From assembly GCA_024235035.1 (NCBI GenBank), contig JACKNE010000026.1:1-16291 (forward strand): a stretch of 16,291 nt of DNA, given 5' to 3'. Below are positions 1 through 7,192 of the stretch, piece by piece. Numbering within the stretch: position 1 is the stretch's first letter; each line of letters begins with the position of its first letter. The translations under genes were made by a program, and so were the position numbers. This DNA is from Gammaproteobacteria bacterium (GTDB taxonomy: Bacteria; Pseudomonadota; Gammaproteobacteria; Competibacterales; Competibacteraceae). The notes below the pieces were generated by a model, which had not been told where the DNA came from, made no database searches, and saw only the letters and a program-made list of their open reading frames with translations.

Positions 1-42
1 TCCACGCTCAGGGGGGTTTCTATGCTGCGAAAATACACGGTG

Positions 43-71
43 TTGTCACGAATTGGATGGTTTGTTATAAG
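43..71 (+). promoter_or_regulatory. Sigma70-type promoter for rpmB-rpmG
   Basis: TTGTCA at 43-48 and TATAAG at 66-71 are separated by exactly 17 bp. A TG dinucleotide at 63-64 gives an extended -10 (TGtTATAAG). The pair lies about 45 bp before the L28 start codon, as expected for a strong ribosomal-protein promoter. I saw these elements by eye; the transcription start is inferred. Confidence 0.6.
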
Positions 72-115
72 CTCCTCATAGCCTAAATTCAATTTGCCGG
101 TTGGAGAGAAATCTG

Positions 116-361
116 ATGTCTAGAGTGTGCCAGGTGACGGGTAAGGGCCCGACCACCGGAAATAATGTATCCCATGCCAACAATAAAACTCGTCGCCGGT
201 TTCTACCTAACCTGCACGAGCATCGCTTCTGGGTCGAAACTGAACAGCGTTTTGTAAAGCTGCGTGTATCGGCGCATGGTATGCGGATTATCGATAAAAA
301 AGGGATTGACGTAGTTCTGGCTGAGCTGCGCGCCCGAGGTGAAAAACTCCGAGGATCATGA
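116..361 (+). CDS. rpmB: 50S ribosomal protein L28
   Basis: This is bacterial large-subunit ribosomal protein L28, 81 residues, close to the usual 78 or so. The N-terminus MSRVCQVTGKGPTTGNN and the following HANNKTRRRFLPNL stretch are the family hallmark (rRNA-binding basic segment). The C-terminal half contains RVSAHGMRIIDKKG, also typical. An in-frame TTG at 101 would add five residues (MERNL), but the ATG at 116 is preferred because the family starts at MSR and a GGAGAG ribosome-binding site lies at 103-108, about 7 nt upstream. rpmG follows after 3 bp and must be co-transcribed, the usual gammaproteobacterial arrangement. The promoter is at 43-71. Confidence 0.97.
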   Translation: MSRVCQVTGKGPTTGNNVSHANNKTRRRFLPNLHEHRFWVETEQRFVKLRVSAHGMRIIDKKGIDVVLAELRARGEKLRGS

Positions 362-364
362 GCT

Positions 365-520
365 ATGCGCGATAAAATCAAATTGGTTTCCACTGCTGGT
401 ACCGGGCATTTCTACACAACGACTAAGAACAAGCGAACTACGCCGGAAAAGCTGGAGATGAGAAAATATGATCCAGTAGTTCGCAAGCATGTCCCCTACA
501 AGGAAGCTAAGATCAAATAG
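365..520 (+). CDS. rpmG: 50S ribosomal protein L33
   Basis: This 51-residue protein is L33 of the large ribosomal subunit. The translation begins MRDKIKLVSTAGTGHFYTTT and continues with KNKRTTPEKLEMRKYDP and a lysine-rich end (YKEAKIK), matching the family across its whole length. It has no cysteines, so it is the zinc-independent (C-minus) form. It begins 3 bp after the L28 stop and ends 26 bp before the strong inverted repeat at 547-590, so rpmB-rpmG form a complete two-gene operon. The next gene downstream, a PsiE-family gene, converges from the other strand. Confidence 0.96.
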   Translation: MRDKIKLVSTAGTGHFYTTTKNKRTTPEKLEMRKYDPVVRKHVPYKEAKIK

Positions 521-546
521 AGGTCGGCTTGTCTTGTTGGATGCAT

Positions 547-590
547 CGTTTAATCATAAACCCGCTGTCAGGCGGGTTTATGATTAAACG
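547..590. terminator. Bidirectional intrinsic terminator between rpmG and the psiE-like gene
   Basis: Arms 547-565 and 572-590 are perfect 19-bp reverse complements around a 6-nt loop (tgtcag). The stem has a GC-rich top (aacccgc/gcgggtt) and an AT-rich base, so in either orientation the upper stem is followed by T-containing sequence (TTTATGATTAAA). It sits between two convergent stops, 26 bp after rpmG and 5 bp after the psiE-like gene. It therefore most likely terminates both transcripts. Confidence 0.8.
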
Positions 591-595
591 ATCAG

Positions 596-1078
596 CTATT
601 GCGTTTTCCTTACGACTAACCAGTAACCAATACTCAAGGCAAAAATAACAGCAGCAGTTGCCCAGATATATTCAGGTTCCAGTGTTTTGTAATCCAGTAC
701 AATCACTTTTCGGGCAATTGCCATGAGTGCTGTGGCCAGCACCAGCTTAACGTGAAGCACGTCATCGCGCAGATATAGCACGATATTGAGAAAAATCTCA
801 ATGGCGATCAGGGTAACCATAAACGCGCTGAAAGCAACTAGAATATCATTGACATTCAGTAATTCTATGGGCGTTGCCATCGTGCGCTGGTAAAGCACCC
901 AAGCCACATCGACCACACTCCATATGATCACCAGAGTCATTAGTACTGCCAGGATTCGCACACAGAAGCGGATAACCATATGCAACCTGTGGATGAGAGG
1001 CTCCTCTCTTTCATCGATGCTCAATCCTGCGGCGGGATCGTGTTCAGTCGGCGTGAAAGATGCGGAATTCTTGTTCAT
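596..1078 (-). CDS. PsiE-family (phosphate-starvation-inducible type) membrane protein
   Basis: This is a small inner-membrane protein of about 160 residues with a charged cytoplasmic N-terminus (residues 1-33) and four hydrophobic segments at roughly 36-62, 77-103, 109-125 and 138-156. The central stretch EIFLNIVLYLRDDVLHVKL followed by ALMAIARKVIVLDY is the conserved PsiE signature. E. coli PsiE (136 aa) is phosphate-starvation-inducible and its molecular function is unknown. The frame is open up to an ATG at 1153, but the 25 extra residues look unlike protein and would run across the divergent promoter region. I therefore chose the ATG at 1076-1078, although no strong ribosome-binding site precedes it. 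The family call is confident; phosphate control in this organism is not shown by the sequence. Confidence 0.85.
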   Translation of the reverse strand: MNKNSASFTPTEHDPAAGLSIDEREEPLIHRLHMVIRFCVRILAVLMTLVIIWSVVDVAWVLYQRTMATPIELLNVNDILVAFSAFMVTLIAIEIFLNIVLYLRDDVLHVKLVLATALMAIARKVIVLDYKTLEPEYIWATAAVIFALSIGYWLVVRKTQ

Positions 1079-1152
1079 ACAGTGATTGATTACGGTCACG
1101 GTCAGCAGGCTTGGGTCGCCGGAATTTCTATAGTACTGTCCCGGGCAGGTCA
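1079..1152. promoter_or_regulatory. Divergent promoter region, psiE-like gene / ABC operon
   Basis: The only space for both promoters is these 74 bp. On the minus strand TTGACC (1148-1153) and TATAGA (1127-1132) are 15 bp apart and would serve the psiE-like gene. On the plus strand TTGGGT (1111-1116) and TACTGT (1134-1139) are 17 bp apart and would serve the ABC operon. Both pairs are imperfect and they overlap, so mutually exclusive firing is possible. I see no clear Pho box. Confidence 0.3.
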
Positions 1153-2079
1153 ATGCGTAATGAAATTCTTGTGCAGGTAGAACGACTAACTCGCTGTTAT
1201 AGTGGGGTTCGAGTAGTCGATGAAATGAGTTTTACTCTTTTTCGTGGGCAGATTTTAGGTTTTTTAGGCGCCAATGGTGCCGGTAAGTCCACGACCCTGC
1301 GAATGTTGGCGGGCGTGTTGGCGCCGGATGAAGGACGCATCGTGATTGGTGGCGTCGATCTATTGGACCAACCCGCTCAGGCTAAGCGGATTTTGGGTTA
1401 CTTACCTGAGCAACCGCCGCTTTACCACGAACTGACCGTTGATGAGCAATTGCATTATAGTGCCCGCCTTCACGGGCTGAGCTATAGAATTGGTCGTCAA
1501 GCCACAATGCGTATCAAGCAACGCTGTGGGTTGACCGAAGTCGGTCGCCGCTTGATTGGGCATCTCTCAAAGGGCTATCGCCAGCGGGTCGGAATCGCTC
1601 AGGCGGTGCTGCACGATCCGTCAGTGATCGTACTGGATGAACCGACCGTCGGTCTCGATCCGATTCAGTCGCGAGAAATCCGTGAGCTGATTCGCGAACT
1701 GGGGCGGGAGCGTGGCGTACTCCTATCTTCGCATCTACTGACGGAAGTCCAGACGCTCTGTACTCATGTGCAAATGATACGCGCCGGACGATTGGTGTAC
1801 ACGAGTGCGCTGGCCGACTTGGAACGCCAGCCTTCGACTCGACTGCGGATCGCATTGCAAGCACCGCCACCGCTGGCGTGTCTAAATCAACTGCCGGGTG
1901 TGGTGCAGGTTGATGAATTGGGCGAAGGTCGTTTCCGCCTTCATCATGTGGCTGGTGTTACGCCGACCGCACTACTGATCGAGCAGGCCGGTGACTGGGG
2001 GCTTCGAGAGTTGACTCCGGAATATGCCAATCTTGAGCAGATTTTCGTCGAACTAATCCTGAAAGCGGAAGCGGATTGA
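1153..2079 (+). CDS. ABC transporter ATP-binding protein, GldA/NatA type
   Basis: This is the cytoplasmic ATPase of an ABC-2 type exporter, 308 residues. All nucleotide-binding motifs are present: Walker A GANGAGKST (39-47), Q-loop around Q87, signature LSKGYRQRV (138-146), Walker B VIVLDEP with catalytic E163, D-loop GLDP, and switch H194 in SSHLL. The remaining 110 or so C-terminal residues form the regulatory extension usual in gliding-type (GldA) and NatA ATPases. The start is set at ATG 1153: the upstream in-frame codons (from 1111) encode nothing family-like, and GGCAGGT just before 1153 can act as a weak ribosome-binding site. It is the first gene of the five-gene run, and its TGA overlaps the permease ATG (TGATG). 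The substrate cannot be inferred. Confidence 0.93.
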   Translation: MRNEILVQVERLTRCYSGVRVVDEMSFTLFRGQILGFLGANGAGKSTTLRMLAGVLAPDEGRIVIGGVDLLDQPAQAKRILGYLPEQPPLYHELTVDEQLHYSARLHGLSYRIGRQATMRIKQRCGLTEVGRRLIGHLSKGYRQRVGIAQAVLHDPSVIVLDEPTVGLDPIQSREIRELIRELGRERGVLLSSHLLTEVQTLCTHVQMIRAGRLVYTSALADLERQPSTRLRIALQAPPPLACLNQLPGVVQVDELGEGRFRLHHVAGVTPTALLIEQAGDWGLRELTPEYANLEQIFVELILKAEAD

Positions 2080-2831
2080 TGATCCTGGTCATTGCTGCTC
2101 GTGAATGGCGCAGTCTATTTCTGTCGCCGTTGGCCTGGACCCTGCTTGCGATGATTCAGGGGCTACTGGCCTGGGTATTTGTGCTACTAGTGGCTGATTT
2201 CCAGGATTTGCAGGGGCGGTTAGGTGGCTTGGCCAGTCCTCCCGGTGTCACCGATCTAGTGGCGGCGCCGTTGTTCCGCGTGGCTGCCTGGATACTGCTG
2301 TTGCTGGTCCCGTTGCTGACTATGCACGCGTTCAGTCAGGAGCGCCGGACGGGCACCCTCGACCTGCTACTCTCGGCCCCAGTGGGAACTTTCGCGATCG
2401 TGCTAGGCAAATATGTAGGGATCCTGGCTTTTCTCCTAGGTGCAGTTGTTTTGATCGCCTTAATGCCGCTGTCGCTGGCGATCGGAGCGACTCTCGATAT
2501 GGGTAAGTTACTAGCCGGGATTCTGGGATTGAGCCTGTTGATGGCGGCGGTGACTGCAGCGGGTATATACCTGTCCACACTCACCCATCGGCCTACGGTG
2601 GCTGCAGTCGCGACGCTGGGACTCCTGTTAGCGCTGTGGATGGTGGATACGGTCAGTACCGCTCAGAGCACAAGCAACGCTCTATTGGGTTATCTATCGC
2701 TACGACGTCATTATGATTCTTTCCTGCTTGGATTGTTCGACAGCGCCGATCTGGCCTACTATCTACTATTCAGCTTGGCTTTTTTGGGTTTGGCAATCCG
2801 CCGAGTGGATGATCTGCGCCTACGAGATTGA
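2079..2831 (+). CDS. ABC-2 type transporter permease, GldF-like
   Basis: This is the integral membrane subunit partnering the preceding ATPase, 250 residues with about six hydrophobic segments (roughly 15-40, 65-87, 105-130, 140-165, 170-190 and 220-240). The ABC-2 permease hallmarks are the N-terminal AAREWRSLFLSPLAW and, after the second segment, TMHAFSQERRTGTLDLLLSAP, the conserved cytoplasmic E-R-x-x-G-T-L-x-x-L-L coupling segment. A TTG three bases upstream is in frame, but the ATG at 2079, overlapping the ATPase stop, is the natural start. It is followed after 3 bp by a GldG-like gene, as in gldF-gldG pairs. In Bacteroidetes GldAFG is tied to gliding motility. In Gammaproteobacteria the homologous set is common but its role is not established. 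Confidence 0.9.
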   Translation: MILVIAAREWRSLFLSPLAWTLLAMIQGLLAWVFVLLVADFQDLQGRLGGLASPPGVTDLVAAPLFRVAAWILLLLVPLLTMHAFSQERRTGTLDLLLSAPVGTFAIVLGKYVGILAFLLGAVVLIALMPLSLAIGATLDMGKLLAGILGLSLLMAAVTAAGIYLSTLTHRPTVAAVATLGLLLALWMVDTVSTAQSTSNALLGYLSLRRHYDSFLLGLFDSADLAYYLLFSLAFLGLAIRRVDDLRLRD

Positions 2832-2834
2832 CTC

Positions 2835-4205
2835 ATGCGCCTCAATGTTTCCGTGCGGCGGTGGTTGCGGTTCCAGCATCTACTATTCTTGTTGCTGTTC
2901 AGCTTGGCGATTGGCTTGTCGGCTTGGCTAAGCGCTCGTTATCCAGTCCGAGTTGACTGGACTACCAGTGGACGTAACACCTTGTCTGAAGCTAGCCAGG
3001 CGCTGTTAGCCCGCTTGGAAGGGCCGGTTCGCGTGACCGCCTACGTCCGTGATCATGTGCCGATCCGTGAGGGTATTGATCGGTTGATCGACCGCTATCG
3101 ACGCTACAAACCCGATATAGTATTGACTTTCGTCAATCCCGATTTGTTACCAGATCAAGTTCGCCAACTTGGGATTGCTGGGGATGGTGAACTATCCGTG
3201 GAATATGCAGAGCGCCGTGAGACCCTGCAACATCCTAGCGAGCAGGCGTTGACTCAGGTTTTACAGCGATTGAGCCGCCGCCAGGATCGGCTTGTACTGT
3301 TCCTCGATGGTCATGGTGAACGTAAGCCGCAGGGCGTCGCCAACTATGACTTGGGTGTATTTGGGCGTGAGTTAGCGAAAATCGGTATCCAAACGCGCTC
3401 GCTCGATCTGGCCGTAGAGTCGCGTATTCCGGACGAAGCTGCTGGGTTGGTGATCGCTAGTCCGCAAACACCCTTGTCGTCGGACGAAATCCGGGTCGTG
3501 CTGGACTATGTGCAACGGGGCGGCAACTTGCTTTGGCTGCTGGAGCCGGCTGATCCCTCTGGTCTGCAGGCGTTGGCAGCCCTGCTGGGGATCACCCTCT
3601 TACCCGGTGTCGTGGTGGATGCGGATACACCCCGACTCGGTATCCAGCATCCGGCGTTTATTCCCATCGCTGATTACGGGCCTCACGCAATTACCATGTC
3701 GTTACGTTCTCCTGCGCTGTTACCTCAAGCTATCGCATTAGAGGTCCAACCATTGGCCGATTGGCAGATGGCAGTGTTGCTGGAAAGTCAATCTTCGAGC
3801 TGGACCGAAACCGGCTCACTGGAAGGTCAAATCCAATTCGATCCCGATAGCACCGAGCGACCCGGTCCGCTGACTGTGGGGGTGGCATTATTCCGATCAT
3901 GGCCCACCGAGTCCGGTGAGCTCGGTGACGTTACCCAGCAGCGATTGGTCATTATCGGTGATGGTGATTTTCTGTCCAACACCTATCTGGGCAACGGTGC
4001 AAATTTGGCATTAGGGTTGAATATCTTGAATTGGCTGGTGCTGGACGAGGCCTTGATCATCAGCCCTCCCCGAGCTGTTCCTGATCCGAGCCTGCATCTT
4101 ACGGAAAGCGCACTGGCGCTACTAGCCGCTTTTTTCCTGATTATCCTACCAGCAGGATTGCTGGCCAGCGGCTGGTTGATTTGGTTTCACCGGCGACGGC
4201 GTTGA
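2835..4205 (+). CDS. GldG-family ABC transporter auxiliary protein
   Basis: This 456-residue membrane-anchored protein has one N-terminal transmembrane segment (about 14-34), a large extracytoplasmic domain and one C-terminal transmembrane segment (about 424-450) ending in a basic tail (FHRRRR). Family features are the N-terminal DWTTSGRNTLSEAS segment after the first helix, the LFLDGHGERKP motif (155-165), and LVIIGDGDFLSN near the end of the soluble domain. These match the GldG / ABC-type uncharacterised transport system domain. It starts 3 bp after the permease stop and ends 2 bp before the DUF4340-type gene, so all are translated from one message. The soluble domain is inferred to act in the periplasm together with the permease; the biochemical role is unknown. 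Confidence 0.88.
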   Translation: MRLNVSVRRWLRFQHLLFLLLFSLAIGLSAWLSARYPVRVDWTTSGRNTLSEASQALLARLEGPVRVTAYVRDHVPIREGIDRLIDRYRRYKPDIVLTFVNPDLLPDQVRQLGIAGDGELSVEYAERRETLQHPSEQALTQVLQRLSRRQDRLVLFLDGHGERKPQGVANYDLGVFGRELAKIGIQTRSLDLAVESRIPDEAAGLVIASPQTPLSSDEIRVVLDYVQRGGNLLWLLEPADPSGLQALAALLGITLLPGVVVDADTPRLGIQHPAFIPIADYGPHAITMSLRSPALLPQAIALEVQPLADWQMAVLLESQSSSWTETGSLEGQIQFDPDSTERPGPLTVGVALFRSWPTESGELGDVTQQRLVIIGDGDFLSNTYLGNGANLALGLNILNWLVLDEALIISPPRAVPDPSLHLTESALALLAAFFLIILPAGLLASGWLIWFHRRRR

Positions 4206-4207
4206 TC

Positions 4208-4747
4208 ATGAATGCGCTAATGCGGCGGTGGCGATCCAATCTGGGATGGTTTCTTCTGGTTTGCGGATTGGCGGGGCTAGCACTGTTTGCCTTTGAAGCA
4301 GAACGGTCGATGGTTGCGCCACTCCTAGGGACGGAGCCAACTCAAATTGAACATATCGAAGTCCTACGCTCGGATCGGGAAAAACTGGCGTTTGTACGAC
4401 GGGATGGGCGTTGGTGGGTGACCTCGCCCAGTCACGGACCAGCCAATCCAATTTTGCTCAATCAGTTATTGCAAGAAGCAACGGCCCATTGTCCACGCCA
4501 GTATCCGGTCGCTGAAGTCGACTTGAAGGCATTATCCCTCAATCCACCCCGATTGCGGCTACGGCTCAACGACCAAGAGATCCGTTTCGGTGGAATCGCG
4601 TCTGTCGATGGTTTGCGCTATGTGCAAACTGCTACCATGGTCCATCTCTGTTCCGAGCGCTTGTACCGGCTACTGAGCAGCGCGGCGGCGAGCTTTCTAG
4701 TACCGCCGATCGCGTCCACCGAATCGCCAGATATGCGGGATGAATGA
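4208..4747 (+). CDS. DUF4340-type membrane-anchored protein
   Basis: This 179-residue protein has a short basic N-terminus (MRRWRS), a single hydrophobic segment (about 11-29) and then a predicted extracytoplasmic domain. The pattern IEHIEVLRSDREKLAFVRRDGRWWVTSP is the typical start of DUF4340 domains, in which short beta-strands read the residue E/D-x-L-x-F/L-x-R-x-x-x-x-W. DUF4340 proteins usually occur directly after GldG-like genes, as here. It is shorter than many family members, holding about one repeat of the domain. An in-frame ATG at 4181 lies inside the GldG-like gene; ATG 4208, 2 bp after that gene's stop, is preferred. Its last codons overlap the mutM start (ATGA). Function is unknown; the context implies a transporter accessory protein. 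Confidence 0.78.
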   Translation: MNALMRRWRSNLGWFLLVCGLAGLALFAFEAERSMVAPLLGTEPTQIEHIEVLRSDREKLAFVRRDGRWWVTSPSHGPANPILLNQLLQEATAHCPRQYPVAEVDLKALSLNPPRLRLRLNDQEIRFGGIASVDGLRYVQTATMVHLCSERLYRLLSSAAASFLVPPIASTESPDMRDE

Positions 4748-5562
4748 TGCCCGAGCTGCCTGAAGTCGAAACGGTCCGACGTGGAATTGCACCGTATCTC
4801 ATCGGCCAACAGGTGGTTCGCATCGTGGTGCGGCAACCCCGATTACGCTGGCCGGTACCCAAGGAACTGATAATGGGGTTGCCGGGGCAAGTTTTCCAAG
4901 GTGTCGAGCGGCGCGCTAAGTATCTGTTGTTGCCTACCGATGTCGGGACTGCAATCTTCCACCTTGGCATGACTGGACGTTTGCGGATCTTGTCCGCTGG
5001 CACGCCTTATGAAAAGCATGATCATATCGATCTAGCGCTGGCTGATGGTCACTGTCTGCGATTCAATGATCGCCGTCGATTCGGTGCTCTATTGTGGACT
5101 ACGGAGGCGCCGGAGCGACATCCCCTGTTGCAGGCGTTGGGGCCGGAGCCGCTGGACGAGGGATTTTCCGGCGCTTGGCTTCACCAACGAGCGCAAGGTC
5201 GGAAATTGGCGGTTAAGCCTTTCATCATGGACCACCATATAGTGGTAGGAGTCGGCAATATCTATGCCTGCGAATCGCTGTTCGCTGCCAGAATCAGTCC
5301 CTTGCGCCCAGCTGGACAAGTCACGCTAGCTGAATATGAACGGTTAGCTCAAGCGATTCGCGAGATATTAGGCGAGGCCATTCACCAGGGTGGCACCACC
5401 CTGCGTGATTTTGTCAGTGGCGAAGGCCAACCGGGCTACTTTCAACAACAGTTGTGCGTGTATGCCTGCTACCGGCGGCCATGCCGCATCTGCGGTGAAT
5501 CGATTGATCGTTGCCGGCTTGGCCAACGATCGACCTATTATTGTTCACGCTGCCAACGCTAG
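4747..5562 (+). CDS. mutM: Formamidopyrimidine-DNA glycosylase (Fpg/MutM)
   Basis: This bifunctional DNA glycosylase/AP lyase removes 8-oxoguanine and formamidopyrimidines opposite C. The 271 residues match the family length. The catalytic N-terminus MPELPEVETV requires Pro2 to be exposed after Met removal, which fixes the start at ATG 4747 rather than the ATG at 4744. Other landmarks are E3 and E6, K58 in RRAKYLL, M75 in HLGMTG, R109-R111 in the intercalation loop, GVGNIYACESLF (helix-two-turn-helix), GGTTLRDF, and a C-terminal zinc finger with C246, C249, C266 and C269 and the DNA-contacting R261. Its ATG overlaps the TGA of the DUF4340-type gene, so it is translationally coupled to the Gld-type transporter genes. 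Its stop shares CTAG with the convergent secreted-protein gene. Confidence 0.97.
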   Translation: MPELPEVETVRRGIAPYLIGQQVVRIVVRQPRLRWPVPKELIMGLPGQVFQGVERRAKYLLLPTDVGTAIFHLGMTGRLRILSAGTPYEKHDHIDLALADGHCLRFNDRRRFGALLWTTEAPERHPLLQALGPEPLDEGFSGAWLHQRAQGRKLAVKPFIMDHHIVVGVGNIYACESLFAARISPLRPAGQVTLAEYERLAQAIREILGEAIHQGGTTLRDFVSGEGQPGYFQQQLCVYACYRRPCRICGESIDRCRLGQRSTYYCSRCQR

Positions 5563-6899
5563 CGAGGTTCTGCCGGTGTGGATGGCTCTGCAGCAGGTGC
5601 TGCTGCTGCCGGCGCACTGGAAGATTCGGTGGTGGGAAGAATATGGTCGGTAGGTGTGTTGTCCGCTGGCTGTGCGGTGACGGGCGGGAGAGATGAATCG
5701 TTGGGGGGTTCAACGACAGGCGCAATCGATGGGGGCGGTGGCGGAGCGGGTTTCCTGACCGTTGGCGTATAAATCACCGCCACGGATACCCGGTCTTTTT
5801 CGCTGAAACGCTTGATAGCGGCCGATGCGGGTAAGCTTCCCTCGCGTAGTCTTTGCAGACCGGGATCATCCTTGGCCGAGGCCATGACCAAATCGCGAAT
5901 TTGCGCGAGACGCCGTACGCTGGGTTCGTTGTCGTCATAGCCACTGGCGGTGGCCCGAACCTCGTCTTGGCTGATTTCATCCAAGCTGCCTTGCCATCGC
6001 GCTGCATCGCCAGTGGCCAGGCCGATGAGTGCGTCGGTGGCGCGCGTCGTTGCAATTTTCTCGGCGTCGATACGCAGCTTGTCCTGAGCGGCTGGATTCG
6101 GGTGTACACCGACCAAGTTGATGGCATAGCCGACTAGTGTAAGTTCGCCCGAAGTGTTGACGACGATCAATCGGTTGCCAGCTGGCGGGATCAAACCGGC
6201 TTGAGTTTCAGCCAGCAGTTGTTGTAAGCCTTCCTGAATCGAAATGGCTTCGATCGCGTGGGGTGTAGGACGGGTCAACTGAGTTGCGGTTCTCGGAGTC
6301 GTCACCAGATTCACCTGGATTGAGCGCTTGGCCATATCTTCTTCAACCGAATAGGCGACGAAGCCGCGCGCCAGAATGCGCAGCGCCTGCTCCCATCTTT
6401 CGGCGTCGTTGGTGGCTAGATTGATCAAAGCCAGCCGAATGGCGTCATTCTGTTCCAGTTCTTCCACAACGCTCCGACGGGTCTCCGGTGACAGTGCTCG
6501 TAGACAATCGGCTAACCGGATACGGGCATCGGTAAAGGCTTTGAAACGCGCTTCCTGTCGAGATCGGCGTAGCGCAACCGGGTTTTCGGAGGCTGGATAG
6601 CGGATGTTGCCGGCTGCGGCCCACCCAAAACCAGTGCTAAAACGGATCATCCAACAACCGGTGGTGTTCTGATTGATCGCGGCGATGATAGCTGCTTGCG
6701 CGGTTTTCGCTCGAAATGCAGGCTCTCCAGTGAGCTGATCTTTGACGGTGCGCACTCGGCCGGAACTACGCAGCGTAGAGCGTGAAGTTGCCGTTTGCAG
6801 TGGTATGGTGAACTCTTCGGACACCGATTTGCCCGCTGGCGCGAGTGGTGTCCACAGCAGAATGCTCCAAAAAATTCCTAGGAAAAATCTATAGCGCAT
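5559..6899 (-). CDS. Secreted protein of unknown function with internal duplication and Pro/Ala-rich tail
   Basis: This 446-residue protein has an N-terminal signal peptide (basic MRYR, hydrophobic 5-19, likely cleavage near LAPA-G at 22-23), so it is probably periplasmic or secreted; no lipobox cysteine is seen. Two similar modules follow. In module 1 (about 107-203) and module 2 (about 266-380), LATNDAERWEQAL (161-173) parallels LATGDAARWQGSL (294-306), and each module ends in a beta-like strand (IQVNLVTTPRTATQ; VSVAVIYTPTVRKP). Module 2 carries a striking SGYDDNEPSVRRLAQIRDL. The last 65 or so residues are Pro/Ala/Ser-rich and look disordered. Arg/Ala-rich helices recall LPP20-like envelope proteins, but I do not firmly recognise the family. 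GGAGG lies 10 nt before the ATG. The stop overlaps that of mutM. Confidence 0.85.
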   Translation of the reverse strand: MRYRFFLGIFWSILLWTPLAPAGKSVSEEFTIPLQTATSRSTLRSSGRVRTVKDQLTGEPAFRAKTAQAAIIAAINQNTTGCWMIRFSTGFGWAAAGNIRYPASENPVALRRSRQEARFKAFTDARIRLADCLRALSPETRRSVVEELEQNDAIRLALINLATNDAERWEQALRILARGFVAYSVEEDMAKRSIQVNLVTTPRTATQLTRPTPHAIEAISIQEGLQQLLAETQAGLIPPAGNRLIVVNTSGELTLVGYAINLVGVHPNPAAQDKLRIDAEKIATTRATDALIGLATGDAARWQGSLDEISQDEVRATASGYDDNEPSVRRLAQIRDLVMASAKDDPGLQRLREGSLPASAAIKRFSEKDRVSVAVIYTPTVRKPAPPPPPSIAPVVEPPNDSSLPPVTAQPADNTPTDHILPTTESSSAPAAAAPAAEPSTPAEPR

Positions 6900-7192
6900 G
6901 ATCTCGCATCCTCCAAAGCGTGGCCGGGATGTCCAGCGATCGGCGATGGTTCAGCCAGGGTTCCCAGCCACGACGATTTTTCCTCAGTGCATCGCAGTTG
7001 TCCGATGGCTAATTCCAGCTCGTGATCCAGTGCTTGTCGGACAGAGCCGCATCGAAGTTCCCTTTGTTGGCCGTGGGTGACTTCGAGTTTCTTGGCAGCC
7101 AGCATCCGTTCGTCCGTTCGTCGTTTCCTTTAATCATTTTGAGCGACAGTGTGTGGCAGGCGAACTATTCCTCAGAGGGGCCTGATTACAGG
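6900..7192. other. 293-bp spacer without a convincing gene
   Basis: This is the region between the secreted-protein start and the HD-GYP stop. It holds the GGAGG ribosome-binding site of the secreted-protein gene, an 8-bp direct repeat (ccgttcgt at 7106-7113 and 7114-7121), and a weak inverted repeat near 7182-7198 (cctga/tcagg) that may help end the HD-GYP transcript. A 75-codon minus frame from ATG 7105 runs into the next gene, but its product looks unlike a protein. I see no clear promoter. Confidence 0.4.

Noticed and set aside
596..1153. Longer 185-residue version of the PsiE-family protein
   Set aside because: The extra 25 residues are unlike the family, and the upstream ATG at 1151-1153 coincides with the divergent ABC gene start, leaving no promoter space.
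6878..7105. 75-codon minus-strand frame upstream of the secreted-protein gene
   Set aside because: It has a weak ribosome-binding site, no recognisable motif, overlaps the next start by 22 bp and uses the spacer sequence; not enough support for a gene.
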